Source of the DNA: Lateolabrax maculatus
Taxonomy: Eukaryota; Chordata; Actinopteri; Acropomatiformes; Lateolabracidae
Direction: 5' to 3'
Length of the DNA: 64,000 nucleotides
NCBI GenBank assembly: GCA_031216445.1
Contig: CM062196.1
Span: 3,480,001 to 3,544,000, forward strand
The stretch's first letter is position 1, and the number at the start of each line of letters is the position of its first letter. Under the pieces are notes generated by a model, which saw only the letters and a program-made list of their open reading frames with translations, ran no database searches and was not told the origin of the DNA. The translations under genes and the position numbers were made by a program. Below are positions 23,878 to 36,340 of the stretch, piece by piece.

Positions 23878-26859
23878 CTGCTGGGGAAACACACAATACT
23901 AAATGTTTGTATATCTCAGCATACAGCTTAAACCTTGTGACAAAGAAAAGAGACCTGCCATGTATCCAGTGTATGCATGTGATGACTCATGTGGATGGGA
24001 GTCTTTTTTTACATTTCACTGAGAAGCAAAGCTGTGACCAAGATCCAGCTTCAGTAATGTGATGACAGTGACTGCAATTGTAGACAAATCATGTACAACT
24101 TAAAAATACATTTTAATTGTATTGTCATATTTTAACAGTTGCTTAAGTTAAATGTATGTTTTAGCTTCATGTTATCGGGCTGCCCCCTTTAGATATTAAT
24201 ACTATGCGTAAGTTCTTAAATGTTGTTGGGAGACCTGATAAATAAACTGATAGTAAGAAACAAGATGCAGAGAGATAAGGCCAACTGACTGGACTGGATG
24301 TAGACAACAGGTGCAACTGTATATGCAAAACACAGACTCAGTATGGCCCTGCCTCATTCAGAAGGGAGCTTCAAACATCCCTGATACCCACATTTACATC
24401 CTGGTAAGGTTTCTTGTTTGGGTGTAGTTTGCAGAGTTTAAAAAAACAAAACATTCTTTACAAGAATTCATGACTGCAGAGGAGTTGTATTCAGTCAGCA
24501 CTGTCTCTGGTAATTTAACATTATCCAGCTTGCATTAACTCACAGTAAGCCTCGTAGCTCTGTGCTGTATTTTATGTATCTACTGTACACCGTAGATGTA
24601 GTAGATACTGTTCAGTTAATTTATCAATCATCAAACTGCTTATTGTGCTAGGAGACAACAGCTACAGTGATCAAACAGAATAAATAAAATGATATAAATA
24701 TACTAGTTAATGTTGATTGATTTTTGCAATTTCATGTTTATCGATAGTCTTTAAGATGCCCCTTTTTAATTTTGGTCATGATTTTTTTTTTTAAACAACG
24801 AAATTTGAATGCACTGAAATGAACCATATCCCCATCTCTCAACACAATCTGTCCTATCTTATTTGTACACTGCTGCTGTCATGTACTATTCGTCAGTGTT
24901 CTGCCTCTGGGACACATGGGTCACTCCAGATGGGGCATGGTCCTAAAGATGCTCCATCAGAGACCAAACATCTCTGTAAAAGTAGGACAAATGAACGAAA
25001 ACCATTGGATGCATGGATAGTCTTCAGACATTCAGGTGACGTGTGAAGGGCCTTGACAAAAGAAAAAGAGGACTAAGTAACAAATGAATGAATGAATTCT
25101 GCCTCTGATTGTTTGTCTGACTCCTGACCGCCTCATGACGTCCCAACTAAAAGACCAGCGTGTCAAAATTCTCTCGCCTATGTGCTGGACTAAATTCTTG
25201 ACTTTGCTTTGATTAAACAAACAAGATATAAAGTTTCATGAAGTAATATTAATGGCAATGCTACGTTTGACAAACCTATGTTATATACTGAGGCAACTTT
25301 TAGAGGAGACCTTTTTATAAATACAAACATTAGTATGTAGCTCTCTTCTTGTTGCTGCAGTAGTGACGACCTGAGCACACTATAATCTATCAATCTAACA
25401 AACACTTGACTGAAATTGATCATTAAGCAGACAAAAAGAAAACACTGGTAATGTTGGGAAACAGGGAGCAGTGAAACGTGAGAAACCTTTCACACTGTGT
25501 CTTGGATGTATCAGTGCAGTCGAAGCGTTGGAGCAGTGGGTTGTTTTGATGCTTCGTACTTGAATTGAGAACATTGAATGAAATGTTCTGTTTATTAGCA
25601 AACCGAAAGCCATTTGCCAGAATTAATAGGCTTCATCCACTGCATGAATGCCAAGGCTCTTAAAAATTTCACTTCGTGTTCTCCATCTACCTCTGACAGG
25701 TTGTTTTTGAGGGACTCTGTGTGTGTGCGCGCATGAAAGACAGCATTTGCATTTCAGTTACACTTTTACCAGGTTTATGATATTGTCTTTTTAAATGAAA
25801 ATTGTCAGTTTGCTTTGCCATCAAGTGTGAGTATCAGAGAGGTAAATATGAGTTTTCTGTACAGGGAACTGGCACGCTCTCCAGTGAGGAGCAATTGTTT
25901 GGGATTTAGTGGAGAGTTAATAACTTACAAGCTCTCTCAGAAGCTTTTCTAACCAATCAAGAATAAATCTGAGGGAGAAACACTGACGTTTTTGCATGAT
26001 GCTTTCTGCCCCAGAAGCACCCATGTTATGTATCAGATGTTATGAATAATACAGATGCACTGGACTGGAAGAGTAGTTAGAGTGTCATCTATGTGAGTCA
26101 TATTCTCAAGGTGCGCTTCATTTGTGTATGAGTTATTTTCAGAGGGTCTTGCAAAAATAATGGGCAGCTATTTCAAGTGAAGCAAACTATTTATAGACTA
26201 TAACTAAAGTTCACAAATGAGGGTGAAGTTCTACATCAGATTTCTCCATGGACCTGTGGTAGGTTACAAAAGAGTGTTGCTAGGAGGACTTTCCCACACA
26301 ATGACGGCAGCAAAGCCAACACCACTGACACGTACACTAATAGTAACACAGAGAGGATAAAAATGTAAAGTTAAGGATGTAACATACACAGAAGGTCATA
26401 GAATCTCACATTTTAATGGGTTCTTCCTCAGAAGATGACGATGGACATGGCACGTATAACATTGTGTAACACATTGTGTGCAAGTGAAATTTTAGTGTGA
26501 GGTTTGTGCTAGAGGAGAGGTCACGGGATAACTCAAATTAATTGGATACATCCTATGGGGAACGTGAGTTTTTTTCAACAAATTTTATGGGATTCTGGTA
26601 ATTAGGGGTTGGCTTTAGGGTGGAGAAAAAGATAAAATGTAGTTAACAAAACCATCTCACCCCAAGATCCTTTTAGTAGCTGTTGATCATATTGCACAGT
26701 CTTCCCCTGCAGCTGACACGATGTCCTTTTTTTAAAGAGCTCAAAAAAACCCTGAAATTTTAACCTTTACTATTTCATGTCATCTGGGCAACTCCATCTG
26801 CAGAGGAAGACTGATCAAAAGCTCCAGAAAAGGTAATAAATGGTAAGATTTGTCAATTA

Positions 26860-26970
26860 GGATTCATCCTCTGAGGACCATGAATATTCATATCACATTT
26901 CATGGCTATCTGGCAGGTACTGTAGATGCAAAAATAACTTGTGGACAGAGCGACTGTCCGATATCATTAT
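26860..26970. repeat. Interspersed repeat family B, short copy
   Basis: Contains aggattcatcctctgagg, accatgaatattcat and tttcatggctatc, matching the order of blocks in the longer copies at 47.3-47.9 and 60.9-61.3 kb. Confidence 0.5.
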
Positions 26971-27054
26971 ATTATGTTTTGATGTCTCATTATTTTACAA
27001 ATTAGTAGTTTCTATTTCAGCATCACAAAATGTTGATGATATTTCCTTGCTTTT

Positions 27055-27365
27055 TTGTTAATGTCTGATCCGCTTCTTGGTTCACTTAAATCAAGGCTTA
27101 AACTTTTCTTCCACTGCCTTTTTAATAACTTAAATTTGGGAGTATTCATTCATGTCTTGCCCTGCACTGTACTTGTTTTGTTCTTGTGTTTGATCAGTTT
27201 TATTCAACTGGATGCTTTTTTAAACCTTTAAGCTCTTTTTCAACATGCCTTAATGTTTAATATCTTTCACATATAATCTCTTAATATCTTTTTTATATTT
27301 TACATAAATCTCTTTGACTCCTTGTTGCTGAAAGGTGCAGCACAAACAAAACCTGGCTTGTCTTG
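27055..27365 (+). repeat. Probable LINE 3'-tail remnant
   Basis: The T-rich stretch with ttaaacttttcttccactgcc and a terminal ctgaaaggtgcagcacaaac resembles decayed 3' ends of fish LINEs. No reverse-transcriptase frame adjoins it. The call is from composition and recollection only. Confidence 0.3.
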
Positions 27366-27889
27366 CCCTTGGCTTCATCTTAGTAAAATTCCACCATTGA
27401 GTTTAAGCTTCTTAGGCTCCTCTTGTTTTAAACAGTGCCAGTGTGTATGCACCCCCATTCATGAATTGCATAACTAGATAATAATAGATAGTGATAAATA
27501 AAAATTAGAGGTTATTCCACGCAGATTGTATAAGCATTGACACACACACTGTCAGACTGCAATTAGTACCCTGAAATTCATGTAAACACATCTAGTGCTG
27601 AATTATTATCTGGCATGAACACATGGAAATTCAAATATTAAATATTGGCACATTGGATGGCAGCTTTAATACTTTTATAATTCAAAATGTAAACCAGCCT
27701 TCAACAAGTTATTACGGTCAGATCTGTATGTGTGTCAGCATGGGCCGTTTTCAGCAGACAAAGGTCATGAAGTGAAGTTGATGAGGACAGGCGTGGACAT
27801 ATTGATGAGTCTGTTTGGTGTGCGCCAAACTGTCAATAACGTAATAACAGACATCCCTCCCACCTCCTCTCCTCGCCTTTTCTTCTCTG

Positions 27890-27990
27890 ATTTGACAAAT
27901 CTGTATCTCTCTGGCCGCTGCGAGCTGCATTCTTCGTCTGCAGTATGGTGCAGACACGTGCTGAGCTATTTATAAAAATCCCTGACAAAT
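27890..27990. promoter_or_regulatory. TATA/MEF2-like core with flanking GC-rich DNA, candidate promoter
   Basis: ctatttataaaaa at about 27,966-27,978 can act as a TATA or MEF2 site on either strand. On the minus strand it is followed by a more GC-rich stretch with an E-box (cacgtg) and an in-frame ATG (MQLAAAREIQ). It could be a start site for rgs8, but no splice link can be shown. Confidence 0.2.
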
Positions 27991-28214
27991 CCATGTAGTC
28001 AGGAGGAAGCAGTGCATGTTCTATTCAGCCATGCAGCAAGGCCAGCTCCTGGAGGAAAGAGGCTAAAAACAGCAACAGCACTCTAATGCCTCAGATATAT
28101 ACAAGTACGCCTCATGAATCTAAAAGTACAGGAAACATCCGCTAGACCTCCGGTATCCGAGATGCCCGTTGGGGTTGGTGGATTAAGAAGTAAAAACTAA
28201 CTAGATCATGGAGG

Positions 28215-28215
<1 letters not shown>

Positions 28216-28245
<30 letters not shown>
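28216..28245. repeat. (TG)n microsatellite
   Basis: A perfect 30-nt TG tract. Confidence 0.9.
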
Positions 28246-28247
<2 letters not shown>

Positions 28248-28655
28248 CATCTTCTTTGATGTTACCTAACTTGGTGCAATGCAGGTTTTCAGATGTCCTC
28301 ATTTCTGGATGCTGACAGAAGACACCCTGCAGTTCTATAGCTTTGTGTATTATTAACTGACATGCTGCAAAGTGATCAGGAAATGGGGTTTGTGTAATAA
28401 TCAATAGATTAGATTGATCTACACAGGGAAAATATGTTGTGCTTGAAATTGTGTTCAGGGGTTTTATTTTGTAATGTCAGTTATGCATATTTTGATAAAA
28501 AAACAAATTTGCTTGGTGCCAACAGGTGGACAGTATTGATTATTAGATGTATACTGTACTACACTATAGACAGCATCAGTACGTATGCATGGATGCTCGG
28601 GTGCACATATCTGCAGTGACGTTAATGTTGACATTAAACGCAAAAGGACAAAGAC

Positions 28656-28661
<6 letters not shown>

Positions 28662-28691
<30 letters not shown>
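28662..28691. repeat. (TG)n microsatellite
   Basis: A perfect 30-nt TG tract, 417 nt after the previous one and on the same strand. Confidence 0.9.
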
Positions 28692-28692
<1 letters not shown>

Positions 28693-29035
28693 TGTTGTCC
28701 CTCAAGTTAAAAGAACATCTTAACTACAGGTCAGATCCCTGCTCTCGTTCCTGCTGAGTGTGAGTAAACTTGTCAAGTTGAATTTGTGGTTACGCTCAAT
28801 TATACAGTAGCAGATCACGTTTTTTGTCCTAAATCTTGGACAACCTCCCAACATACGTCAGACTGTTTTTATACCGTATAGCACTCAATTGTGTAAACAT
28901 AGTGCTGATAATATCCTATACAAAACTTGTATTCCAGACAAAACCTATGAAGAATGCTTAAATAAATATTTCCAACACTTGGCTCCTGGCTCCAGCTTCA
29001 TATTTACCATACAGACATGCGAGTGGTGTTATTTT

Positions 29036-29102
29036 CTGATCTAACTCTCAGCAAGACTGCAAATAAGCGCATTTCTCAAAATGTCAAACTATTCCTTTAG
29101 AT
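29036..29102 (-). repeat. Interspersed repeat family A, end fragment
   Basis: Contains atctaactctcagcaagac and cgcatttctcaaaatgtc, the reverse complement of the terminal portion of family A as seen at 51.5 kb and, inverted, at 10.36 kb. Confidence 0.5.
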
Positions 29103-29420
29103 TTCATTGAAAAACAGTTCACAAGGGACCACGAATGTTCTGTCTAAAATGTCCACTCCAGTCCTGCTTTCCTACAGCCTCACTTATCAGGAGCTGTCTC
29201 TCACATATCCAGTAATTCATTTTAATTCATGAACTTGTTAATTAATTCACTCACTCACTGTCAGCCTCTCTACCCCCTCCACTTTTTCAAACAGAGTCAT
29301 TCGCTTGTCTTATCACAGCAGAACCGCTGAGCTGTGTCGGGTAATTTGCTTCTATGACACCGTGTGGCCTGTTTGTTCTCATCTTTTTTTCTGTTTTTAG
29401 GAGAAAACAAGATCAAGTGT

Positions 29421-29774
<354 letters not shown>

Positions 29775-30359
29775 ATATATATATATATATATATAAAAAT
29801 ATAAAAAATGCAATTAAAAGAATCAAGTTCCTTAGGACTAACCAAAGGCATTTTAGAAATGGTGGCAGTGGTAGAAAATCACAGAATTTGCAGACAGACA
29901 AAAAAGACATATTTCTTTCAGTAGCTTTGAGTAAGTTTTTGGTTGAAATTCTATATTAGTAAGAGACATAGTAAAAGAAACAGATGCAAATCTGAATGCC
30001 AAATATTACAGCTGAAGTAAATGCTGAACAAGCAACAGACGGGGATGTATAAATCTCAAAGCACTGGACGTCTCTCAAATGTTAGTATAATCAGTGCCAA
30101 GTGTTTCAGCGTGTAATCACATTCATCATGTAGCTTTCACTCTATTCATTGCAAGACACAGTTTTAGCTGTTTTCAGGCTAATTAAGATGCACTGTGACT
30201 CAGATCACAAGTTGTCCAGGGTGTCTGAACAGCAATTCAGTTTTGATGAGTCCAGGCATGTCCCTTTTCCTCTCTGCAGCCAAGTTGTCAGATTTGAGAT
30301 TTGAGTCACAAGAGCACAACTGTGGTCTTGCACAAAAGTGTGTTTGCCTGTGTGTATTT

Positions 30360-30650
30360 TGTGTGTACCCTGCCCCGAGAGCGGAAGCCCGACTGCCCAC
30401 AGAAGTATGTGTCAGACCATCTGATGTGTTGCCACCATCAGAAACAACAGACGCAGGAATCATGGCTGATTTGGGGCTTATTTCTGTCCTCGCAGACGTC
30501 TGCTGTGCTCGTCCGGCTCAGGTAGGTTTCAGGACGGGACTTTTCACAAGCCGCTCTGCCCCGAGGAGCCGCTGGCTGCTACTCTGATCCAGAAACGCCT
30601 GCAGCTATAAACACCATTGCTTCTCTCTGACTCGTCTCCCTGTGTCCATG
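30360..30650. other. GC-enriched non-coding patch
   Basis: Noticeably richer in CG dinucleotides than its surroundings, with a palindromic cagacgtctg (ATF/CRE-like core) at about 30,494-30,503. On plus an ATG in fair context opens MADLGLISVL and reaches a GTAGGT donor-like site. No protein is recognised; it could be a regulatory element or an unknown first exon. Confidence 0.25.
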
Positions 30651-31107
30651 CGCTGATGACTAGACAAGCAAAACAACTCAATTCAAAAGGCATAGAGTGG
30701 TAGTGAACGAAAAGTGCACATGATTGAGCCTTTTCGGACAAATTAACAGATATTTCTGGAAGGAGTGGACAGGTTTAATGTGATTTTGTATTCTCACGTG
30801 TATTTTCCCCTTTCCTAGAGGACACAGGTCACTGGTGTTTACAGTAAACACAGTCTTGCTGCATCAAGGCCAGCTCAGGGAAAATGCTTCCAGGAATAAA
30901 CAGTGTTGTACAAAAAAAGGATGAGAAAATGCAAAAGACCTGGGGTCAGATGTATAAACGCTGCAGATGCAAATAAAACACACAGTTCCCACAAGTAAAC
31001 TGAGAAAAATTTGCATTTTTTCAACATTTTAATTTTTTATTAATTGATTTTGTGTAGTACATTTTTTATCTTGTTTTTAAATTTACATCGGAGACGTCAT
31101 TTTTTTT

Positions 31108-31275
31108 GGGCAGCACAGTGGTGCAGTGTCTTTGTGTGTAGAGTTTGCATGTTCTCTTCATGCTCGGGTTCCCTCTGGTTATGCTGGCTTCATCCCACAG
31201 TCCAAAGACATGCAGGTTAGGTTGATTGGTGACTCTAAATGAATGACTGAACGTGAGCATGAATGGTTGTCTGTC
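31108..31275 (+). repeat. Common teleost repeat, 5' half (interrupted)
   Basis: Runs from gggcagcacagtggtgcag through acagtccaaagacatgcag to gaatggttgtctgtc, a well-known order in a very abundant teleost repeat. The copy stops here and resumes at about 31,472. Confidence 0.65.
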
Positions 31276-31279
31276 CAAA

Positions 31280-31401
31280 GCCCCTTTTACACAGCCCGTT
31301 CAAGGCTGAGGAGATGCACCGTTATTTCGACGTCTGTGTGAACGGTGGAGCAGGCAGGACGGGACGCCAATGCTGCTGTGGTTGGTTCAGTGTAAAAAGG
31401 C
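31280..31401. mobile_element. 122-bp MITE-like insertion
   Basis: The ends gccccttttacac and gtgtaaaaaggc form inverted repeats with one mismatch and one indel. It lies within the interruption of the surrounding repeat, so it was inserted later. The 70 nt from 31,402 to 31,471 also belong to the interruption but are unexplained. Confidence 0.5.
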
Positions 31402-31471
31402 AAAGTCTGTGTAATGATGGACCTTCTTTACGGCGCTATTGTGTGATCTGTGTGTGTGGAAAAAATGGCTT

Positions 31472-31570
31472 ATGTGTCAGGCCTGTGATTGACTGTCGAC
31501 AAGTACACAGTACCCCCCCTCACGCCCAGTGTCAGCAGGGATTGGCTCCACTGGTGATGAATTAATAAAG
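31472..31570 (+). repeat. Common teleost repeat, 3' half
   Basis: Resumes with tgtgtcaggcctgtgattg and runs through cccagtgtcagcagggattg to gatgaattaataaag, the expected second half of the element begun at 31,108. Confidence 0.6.
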
Positions 31571-31576
31571 AGGGGC

Positions 31577-31580
31577 TATA

Positions 31581-31645
<65 letters not shown>

Positions 31646-31646
31646 A
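31577..31646. repeat. Compound (TG)n(TA)n(TG)n microsatellite
   Basis: About 22 nt TG, 36 nt TA, then a short TG run, directly after the repeat 3' end. Confidence 0.9.
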
Positions 31647-32479
31647 TAAAAATAATGTGACACAATCGTTAATTGCACTTCTATGCTGTTGTTTCACAGT
31701 TATAAAGAGTGGAGGAGCAGGCAGAAGTATTAATATCTAAACAGGTAATTAAGATCTTGTATGCAACCAAAAGTAATAAAGCTCTTGTTATGGATAGGGA
31801 TGCCTAACTTCAAGGTGTGTCTATTATTATGTCCTCCTCCAACTAAATTAATGTCTGATAATGAGGGCAGAATATTAGAAAACAATCCGGTGATAGATAT
31901 AAAACTTTTGACTAGTGAATCATGTTCCTTACTAGACACCGTGTTCTCCCTCACTCCTCTGAGGCCTCCTGTGATGACACCTGAGCACATTGTTCACTTC
32001 AGCAGTCTGATAGGTCAGCCCAGGATAAAGCTGCCCACTGGCTTTTCATCACTTTACATCCTGATACTATTTTCATCTACTTTCTCAGAAAGGTACACTC
32101 ATGTTCGGTTAGATTAATGTCAATGCCCCACTGTGCAGGCCCTCCTTTATCTATTTATTTTGTATCAACTTAATCTGTGTCCAGTTCACAAGCTTCAGCA
32201 GCTTATAATTTAATCTCCAAAAGAATGGAAATGCACTGCACTAGCCTTATAGGGACAGGGTGCATTATCTATCTCTGCAGCTTGTTTGGTAACCTGAAAA
32301 AGATTACCCATCTGCTCTACAAATATTACTATGTTCATAATTTTATCCTCTTTGCACCAAGGTACACTTGTTCATTTGGATTAATGTCACTCTCCTGCAC
32401 GCAGGTGTTCTGCTGTTGCCACTGTTTGGTTTCAGACTTGCACTGACATACATGTAAAAGTTTCTAAAAGCGGTTATTA

Positions 32480-32745
32480 ACATTGCTAATTGTTCTAACT
32501 CACCATTGTAAATGAAATATGAAATATTTTTAGATTTTAGAACTTTTTCACTGAAAACAGCTGCGTGTTGCTGCTGGAAACAAGGTTGTTGAGAGTGGTA
32601 AGGGTGAGTCATACAGTAAATGTGAGTAAAACCAAAACAATGAGCTGAAAGACAATAAAATGCTTCGTAGAGTTAAGGTTGCCTGCAAAGTCAGGTGATA
32701 ATTTTCTGTGGGTTTGTCACTACGAGTGACATATTTCACATTGTA
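32480..32745 (+). repeat. Interspersed repeat family C, copy 2
   Basis: Shares gagtaaaaccaaaacaatg, agctgaaagacaataaaatgc, gcaaagtcaggtgataat and gggtttgtcacta with copies at 14.2 and 52.0 kb, in the same orientation. Confidence 0.55.
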
Positions 32746-34353
32746 ACACACTAATGTGATCTAATTGTTAAAAAAAGTAACAATAACATTTAAAAAAAAA
32801 CATAATCAATGGCAAAATGATCAGCTTTCAACAGCTCTTCACAGCTACGTCACAAAATGGCATGCCTCTTGAAATCTTTGCATCCTGTATGAGAAACCTG
32901 TTATGATCTTTGCTTTCCCCTCAGACAAATCTCTAAACTAACTGCGCTTCAAGCTCTTACCACTCTCACCTCACCTGAGGGGTAAATCTTTGGCCAAGGA
33001 TTTGACTCAGAGCTATGTCAGATTACACTCAAATGAATCTGCCTGTCACTGGCTGGACAGGACTAATAAAAGCACATGCGTGCCAGGGGTGTTCAGGATG
33101 ATAAGGACACACCACTGACTTGCATTAGCTTCTGGAGAACATTTTGCTTGGTGATAAAATTAGAGCTTGTCATGTACTGTAGGCTATCTCCAAACATGAT
33201 GGGATGTGACTGGGCTGAACTGGCTTTTGTATGGTCCTGCTGAAAGTCTTGTTTGGGGTAGTGTTCGGATAATGAGGGTAAGAATTAATTACAGACACAT
33301 TATTTGTGCATTATTTTTGGGCTTCAGTTGGGTTTTGCTAATGAGCTGCAGTATAATGGTCCAGTGCAGTGTAGAGGAGAAATATACTGCACATGCATAC
33401 CGTGGATTTTACCCAACAGTGACAGAGTTGTACTGAGGTACAGGAAGCCTGGAAGTGATGTCTTAATTCTGTGGCTGACAGAAAAAAAAGCAAAATGGCT
33501 GTCATGTGTTTGTAAACATTCTGGGAGTTTGCAGTGGATTAGCACATCCAAGCTGTCACGTTCTCTACTCTGTGCAACAAACCCTGTGATGCAGGTGTAC
33601 AGCACTCTTTGGGTTTTTAAATCCAGACCTGCGCTTTGTTCCTTTCAGCTTTGAATGCTCAGAGCTACAGACTGAGTGCATGTCTCTTATCACTCATCCT
33701 GCCTGTAGCCATTTATGTAATCAGTTTGTTCCAGGGATTTATTTTGCATTGCAGAAATCGGCTCGACTCCTAGGCTTGTGGCTCTGTCTGCTAAATGCAT
33801 TTCTCTTGAGTAGGATTTGGGGCTGTGTTGTCACATGCATTCACCAAGCACACACTGACTTGTACTGTTGAGCTGCAGTGGTGCACTCGCTTGAATTACC
33901 GCGTGTGGTGACAATACTGCTGCACAATGTGACATTAGACCTAGAATCAATAATCTCTTAAACAGTTTGCAACATCAATTGTATACTCTTGTGTTCACTT
34001 CATGCCTTGTGCATTTACTTAAGTTTTTAAATATGTATGTCTGATTTCTGAGATCGTCTTTTCAGAATCAATGTTTTATTTACTCTGAATAATCCACAGA
34101 CCTGGCTTTTCATTGGCTCTGCTTTCTACCAAACTAAAAAGGTCCAAAGAAAACAGAGCTGATAGCATGTCCTGTAGATTAACAAAATTTACCTTCACTG
34201 TCTTTGTGTGAAGGCTATATCTCTGCACACTGCTCACTACCAATGTGAAATGTTTATATTTAATATGTCGGCAAAATGTTCTCTGTCAGTATTTAATTTG
34301 TTTTCCCTACAATATCTGCTGTAGAGCCGATACCAATAACAATTATGTTATCC

Positions 34354-34375
34354 ACCTACCTACCTACCTACCTAC
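34354..34375. repeat. (ACCT)n tetranucleotide repeat
   Basis: Five to six uninterrupted units of a 4-nt repeat. Confidence 0.85.
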
Positions 34376-34717
34376 ACATATGAAGCTCTAGCAAAAGTTC
34401 AACCAGGAAAACTGTCTTCAGTTCCAAAGGTCCGCCCTCTGTGCTCATCAGAAGCCTGCATTCATCCATCCAGTGTCAGCATTCCTTCATTTCCTATTCA
34501 TCATCATCATCACCACGACCAGTGTCTAGACTCCATCGGGGGAATATCCTATCACATCAAACGTCCCTATCCCCCTATATATTTATTTTTTAAATTTTTT
34601 TTAAATGTCATACTGATGGGATGTAACCTCCAAACACTACATCTTCTATTACTATTCTTGCAATAAAGCAGTTGAACGCTTTAAGCCTCTGGTGATTAAG
34701 TCTCTTCTGATTTAAAA

Positions 34718-34721
<4 letters not shown>

Positions 34722-34764
<43 letters not shown>

Positions 34765-34768
34765 TAAA
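34722..34768. repeat. (TA)n(AAAT)n microsatellite
   Basis: A TA tract of about 32 nt passes into three to four AAAT units. It lies on the same side of copy B as the (AT)n tract does of copy A. Confidence 0.9.
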
Positions 34769-34843
34769 GCGTACCAAAGGTTTATATTATAATAGGCAAA
34801 ATGGGCGCAGACGCTCTCACATAGGCTTCCACCCAACCGGCAA

Positions 34844-35076
34844 TGCAAGCAGCATCGGGTTAGAAAGCCAACGTTGGCTAACAGCAAACACGTGTGATAT
34901 GCATGATGTTTATTTACTTTCCAGCATTGCATCTCTCAAACTTGATAGCAATTTACTGTGAAGACGCCCAACTCTGTTTGCTGTGATGCGTACAGCTGCA
35001 GACAGTGCTGAGAGTAGTGTAGCCACAGCCCTCATTTCCCATCATGCCGTGTGTTGGACGGAGTAGTTTGTGAAGT
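34844..35076 (-). repeat. Inverted repeat pair, copy B
   Basis: The reverse complement matches 29,556-29,774 almost base for base over about 190 bp. Copy B keeps the extra segment agccaacgttggct (itself palindromic) and the tgcttgcattgcc end. Confidence 0.85.
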
Positions 35077-35374
35077 TTGCTGGTTCATGTTCCAAAATGC
35101 AAATGTTACTTTTTGTTAGTGTTTGTCATGTGTGTGTTCAGAACATGGTGGCTTATGTTATGTTGGTAATTGTCATTTTTGTGCTGATTTAAAGTTGTAA
35201 CCATTAATAAGGTGGCTGTTACATTTATTGATGCCTACTGTATTTTGCCATAGCAGTAAACAACATAGTCTAGGTAGTCTAAACTATGTGGTGACACCAT
35301 TTCTGCATTATGGTCCAAAAAAATCAATAGTTTTGTTTAAGAATGTCAAAGCACTTAAATAGATAAAATAAGAG

Positions 35375-35515
35375 GTTATTTTTTTTTTGCTGAGAGTTTG
35401 TGAGAAGATTGATAGCAGAGTTAAACAGCTAGCCTGGCCCTGTCCAACAGTAACATAATCCTCCTACCAGTACCTCTAGTGCTCAGTAATTAACACCTCA
35501 CGAGATATAATGAGT
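35375..35515 (+). repeat. Interspersed repeat family A, copy
   Basis: Has gagaagattgatagcag, aaacagctagcctggccctg, tccaacagtaacataatcc and ctagtgctcagtaattaac in the family order seen at 51.5 kb. Confidence 0.6.
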
Positions 35516-36126
35516 ATTATGGTCAATGACATACAAAGATAGGGCAAGTATGAGTAGAAGGGTTCAAAACTGAAACATCCGAGTGTTACGAAAGGTTTGG
35601 ATACACCTCACCCTGAGGTGGCTCTTGTGTGGGCTTCAAAGCCCTGCTCCATCTTTGATAGCTCTGATGAGTGACATTTACTGGACTGAAAAGCCCTCAG
35701 AGCTTTCAGCATCAAGGGAGGGAAGGTGGGAGGGTGTGAACTGATTTTCAATAGTGCTCACAGGAAATGGTAATGAAAGCATGCATGAATAAGCAATCAC
35801 TAGGTAATAATTTGGACATGCAGCCAGGCAGAGTGGACTCAAACCCCAATGCAATTAGCTGGATAAGAGGTAATAGCAAAACACTTGTATGAAGCTTGTA
35901 TTTCTCTCCTGCAATAGTTTGATTACTGTCTCCAATATTAGCCACATAAACGTCAAGTCACTTCATCAACAGTGTTCTCCATGATTCAACAGTAAGCCTC
36001 CATTCAAAGCAGCAGATAATAATCAGCCCCGTGAACCACTAAGAATGACATAATGCCGAGAGCTCGGTGTCCACAGCAGAATTACATAACATTTTGTCAT
36101 TCAATAAATAAATATGGATCCTTTAC

Positions 36127-36340
36127 CTTGAGTCCGGTATGTGCGAGAGCTGCTGGACTCTTTCTCCCCTTCTTTCTTATCACTGCCTATCCCCAGTGAG
36201 CGTTTTGGCAGAAGGCAGCCTCCGTCTGGCCAATGCTGATGTGTATTTGTATGAATCTGCACTGAAGATATCTAGTGTTTCTGATGCCAGCGAGTGGGAG
36301 CTACACGCGGCATGCTCAATGGTGTGAAATCATGGGGTGA
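36127..36340 (-). other. rgs8: Candidate 5' untranslated exon of rgs8
   Basis: Minus-strand sequence ending at 36127 gives a good donor (CAAG|GTAAAG). The sequence before it is less AT-rich than its surroundings, and a GA/CT-rich promoter-like patch lies at about 36,340-36,540. Splicing to the rgs8 exon at 23877 would make the Met at 23867 the start codon. There is no independent evidence for this link. Confidence 0.22.

Noticed and set aside
30195..30587. 130-codon plus-strand frame
   Set aside because: Probably chance openness in a CG-richer patch; only the possible short first exon inside it is noted as a low-confidence observation.
31761..32117. 118-codon plus-strand frame with a PPTKLMSDNEGRI-like start
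   Set aside because: No known family and no splice sites that extend it; the antisense strand is also open.
33304..33654. 116-codon plus-strand frame, with overlapping frames on both strands
   Set aside because: Composition is compatible with chance and nothing is recognised.
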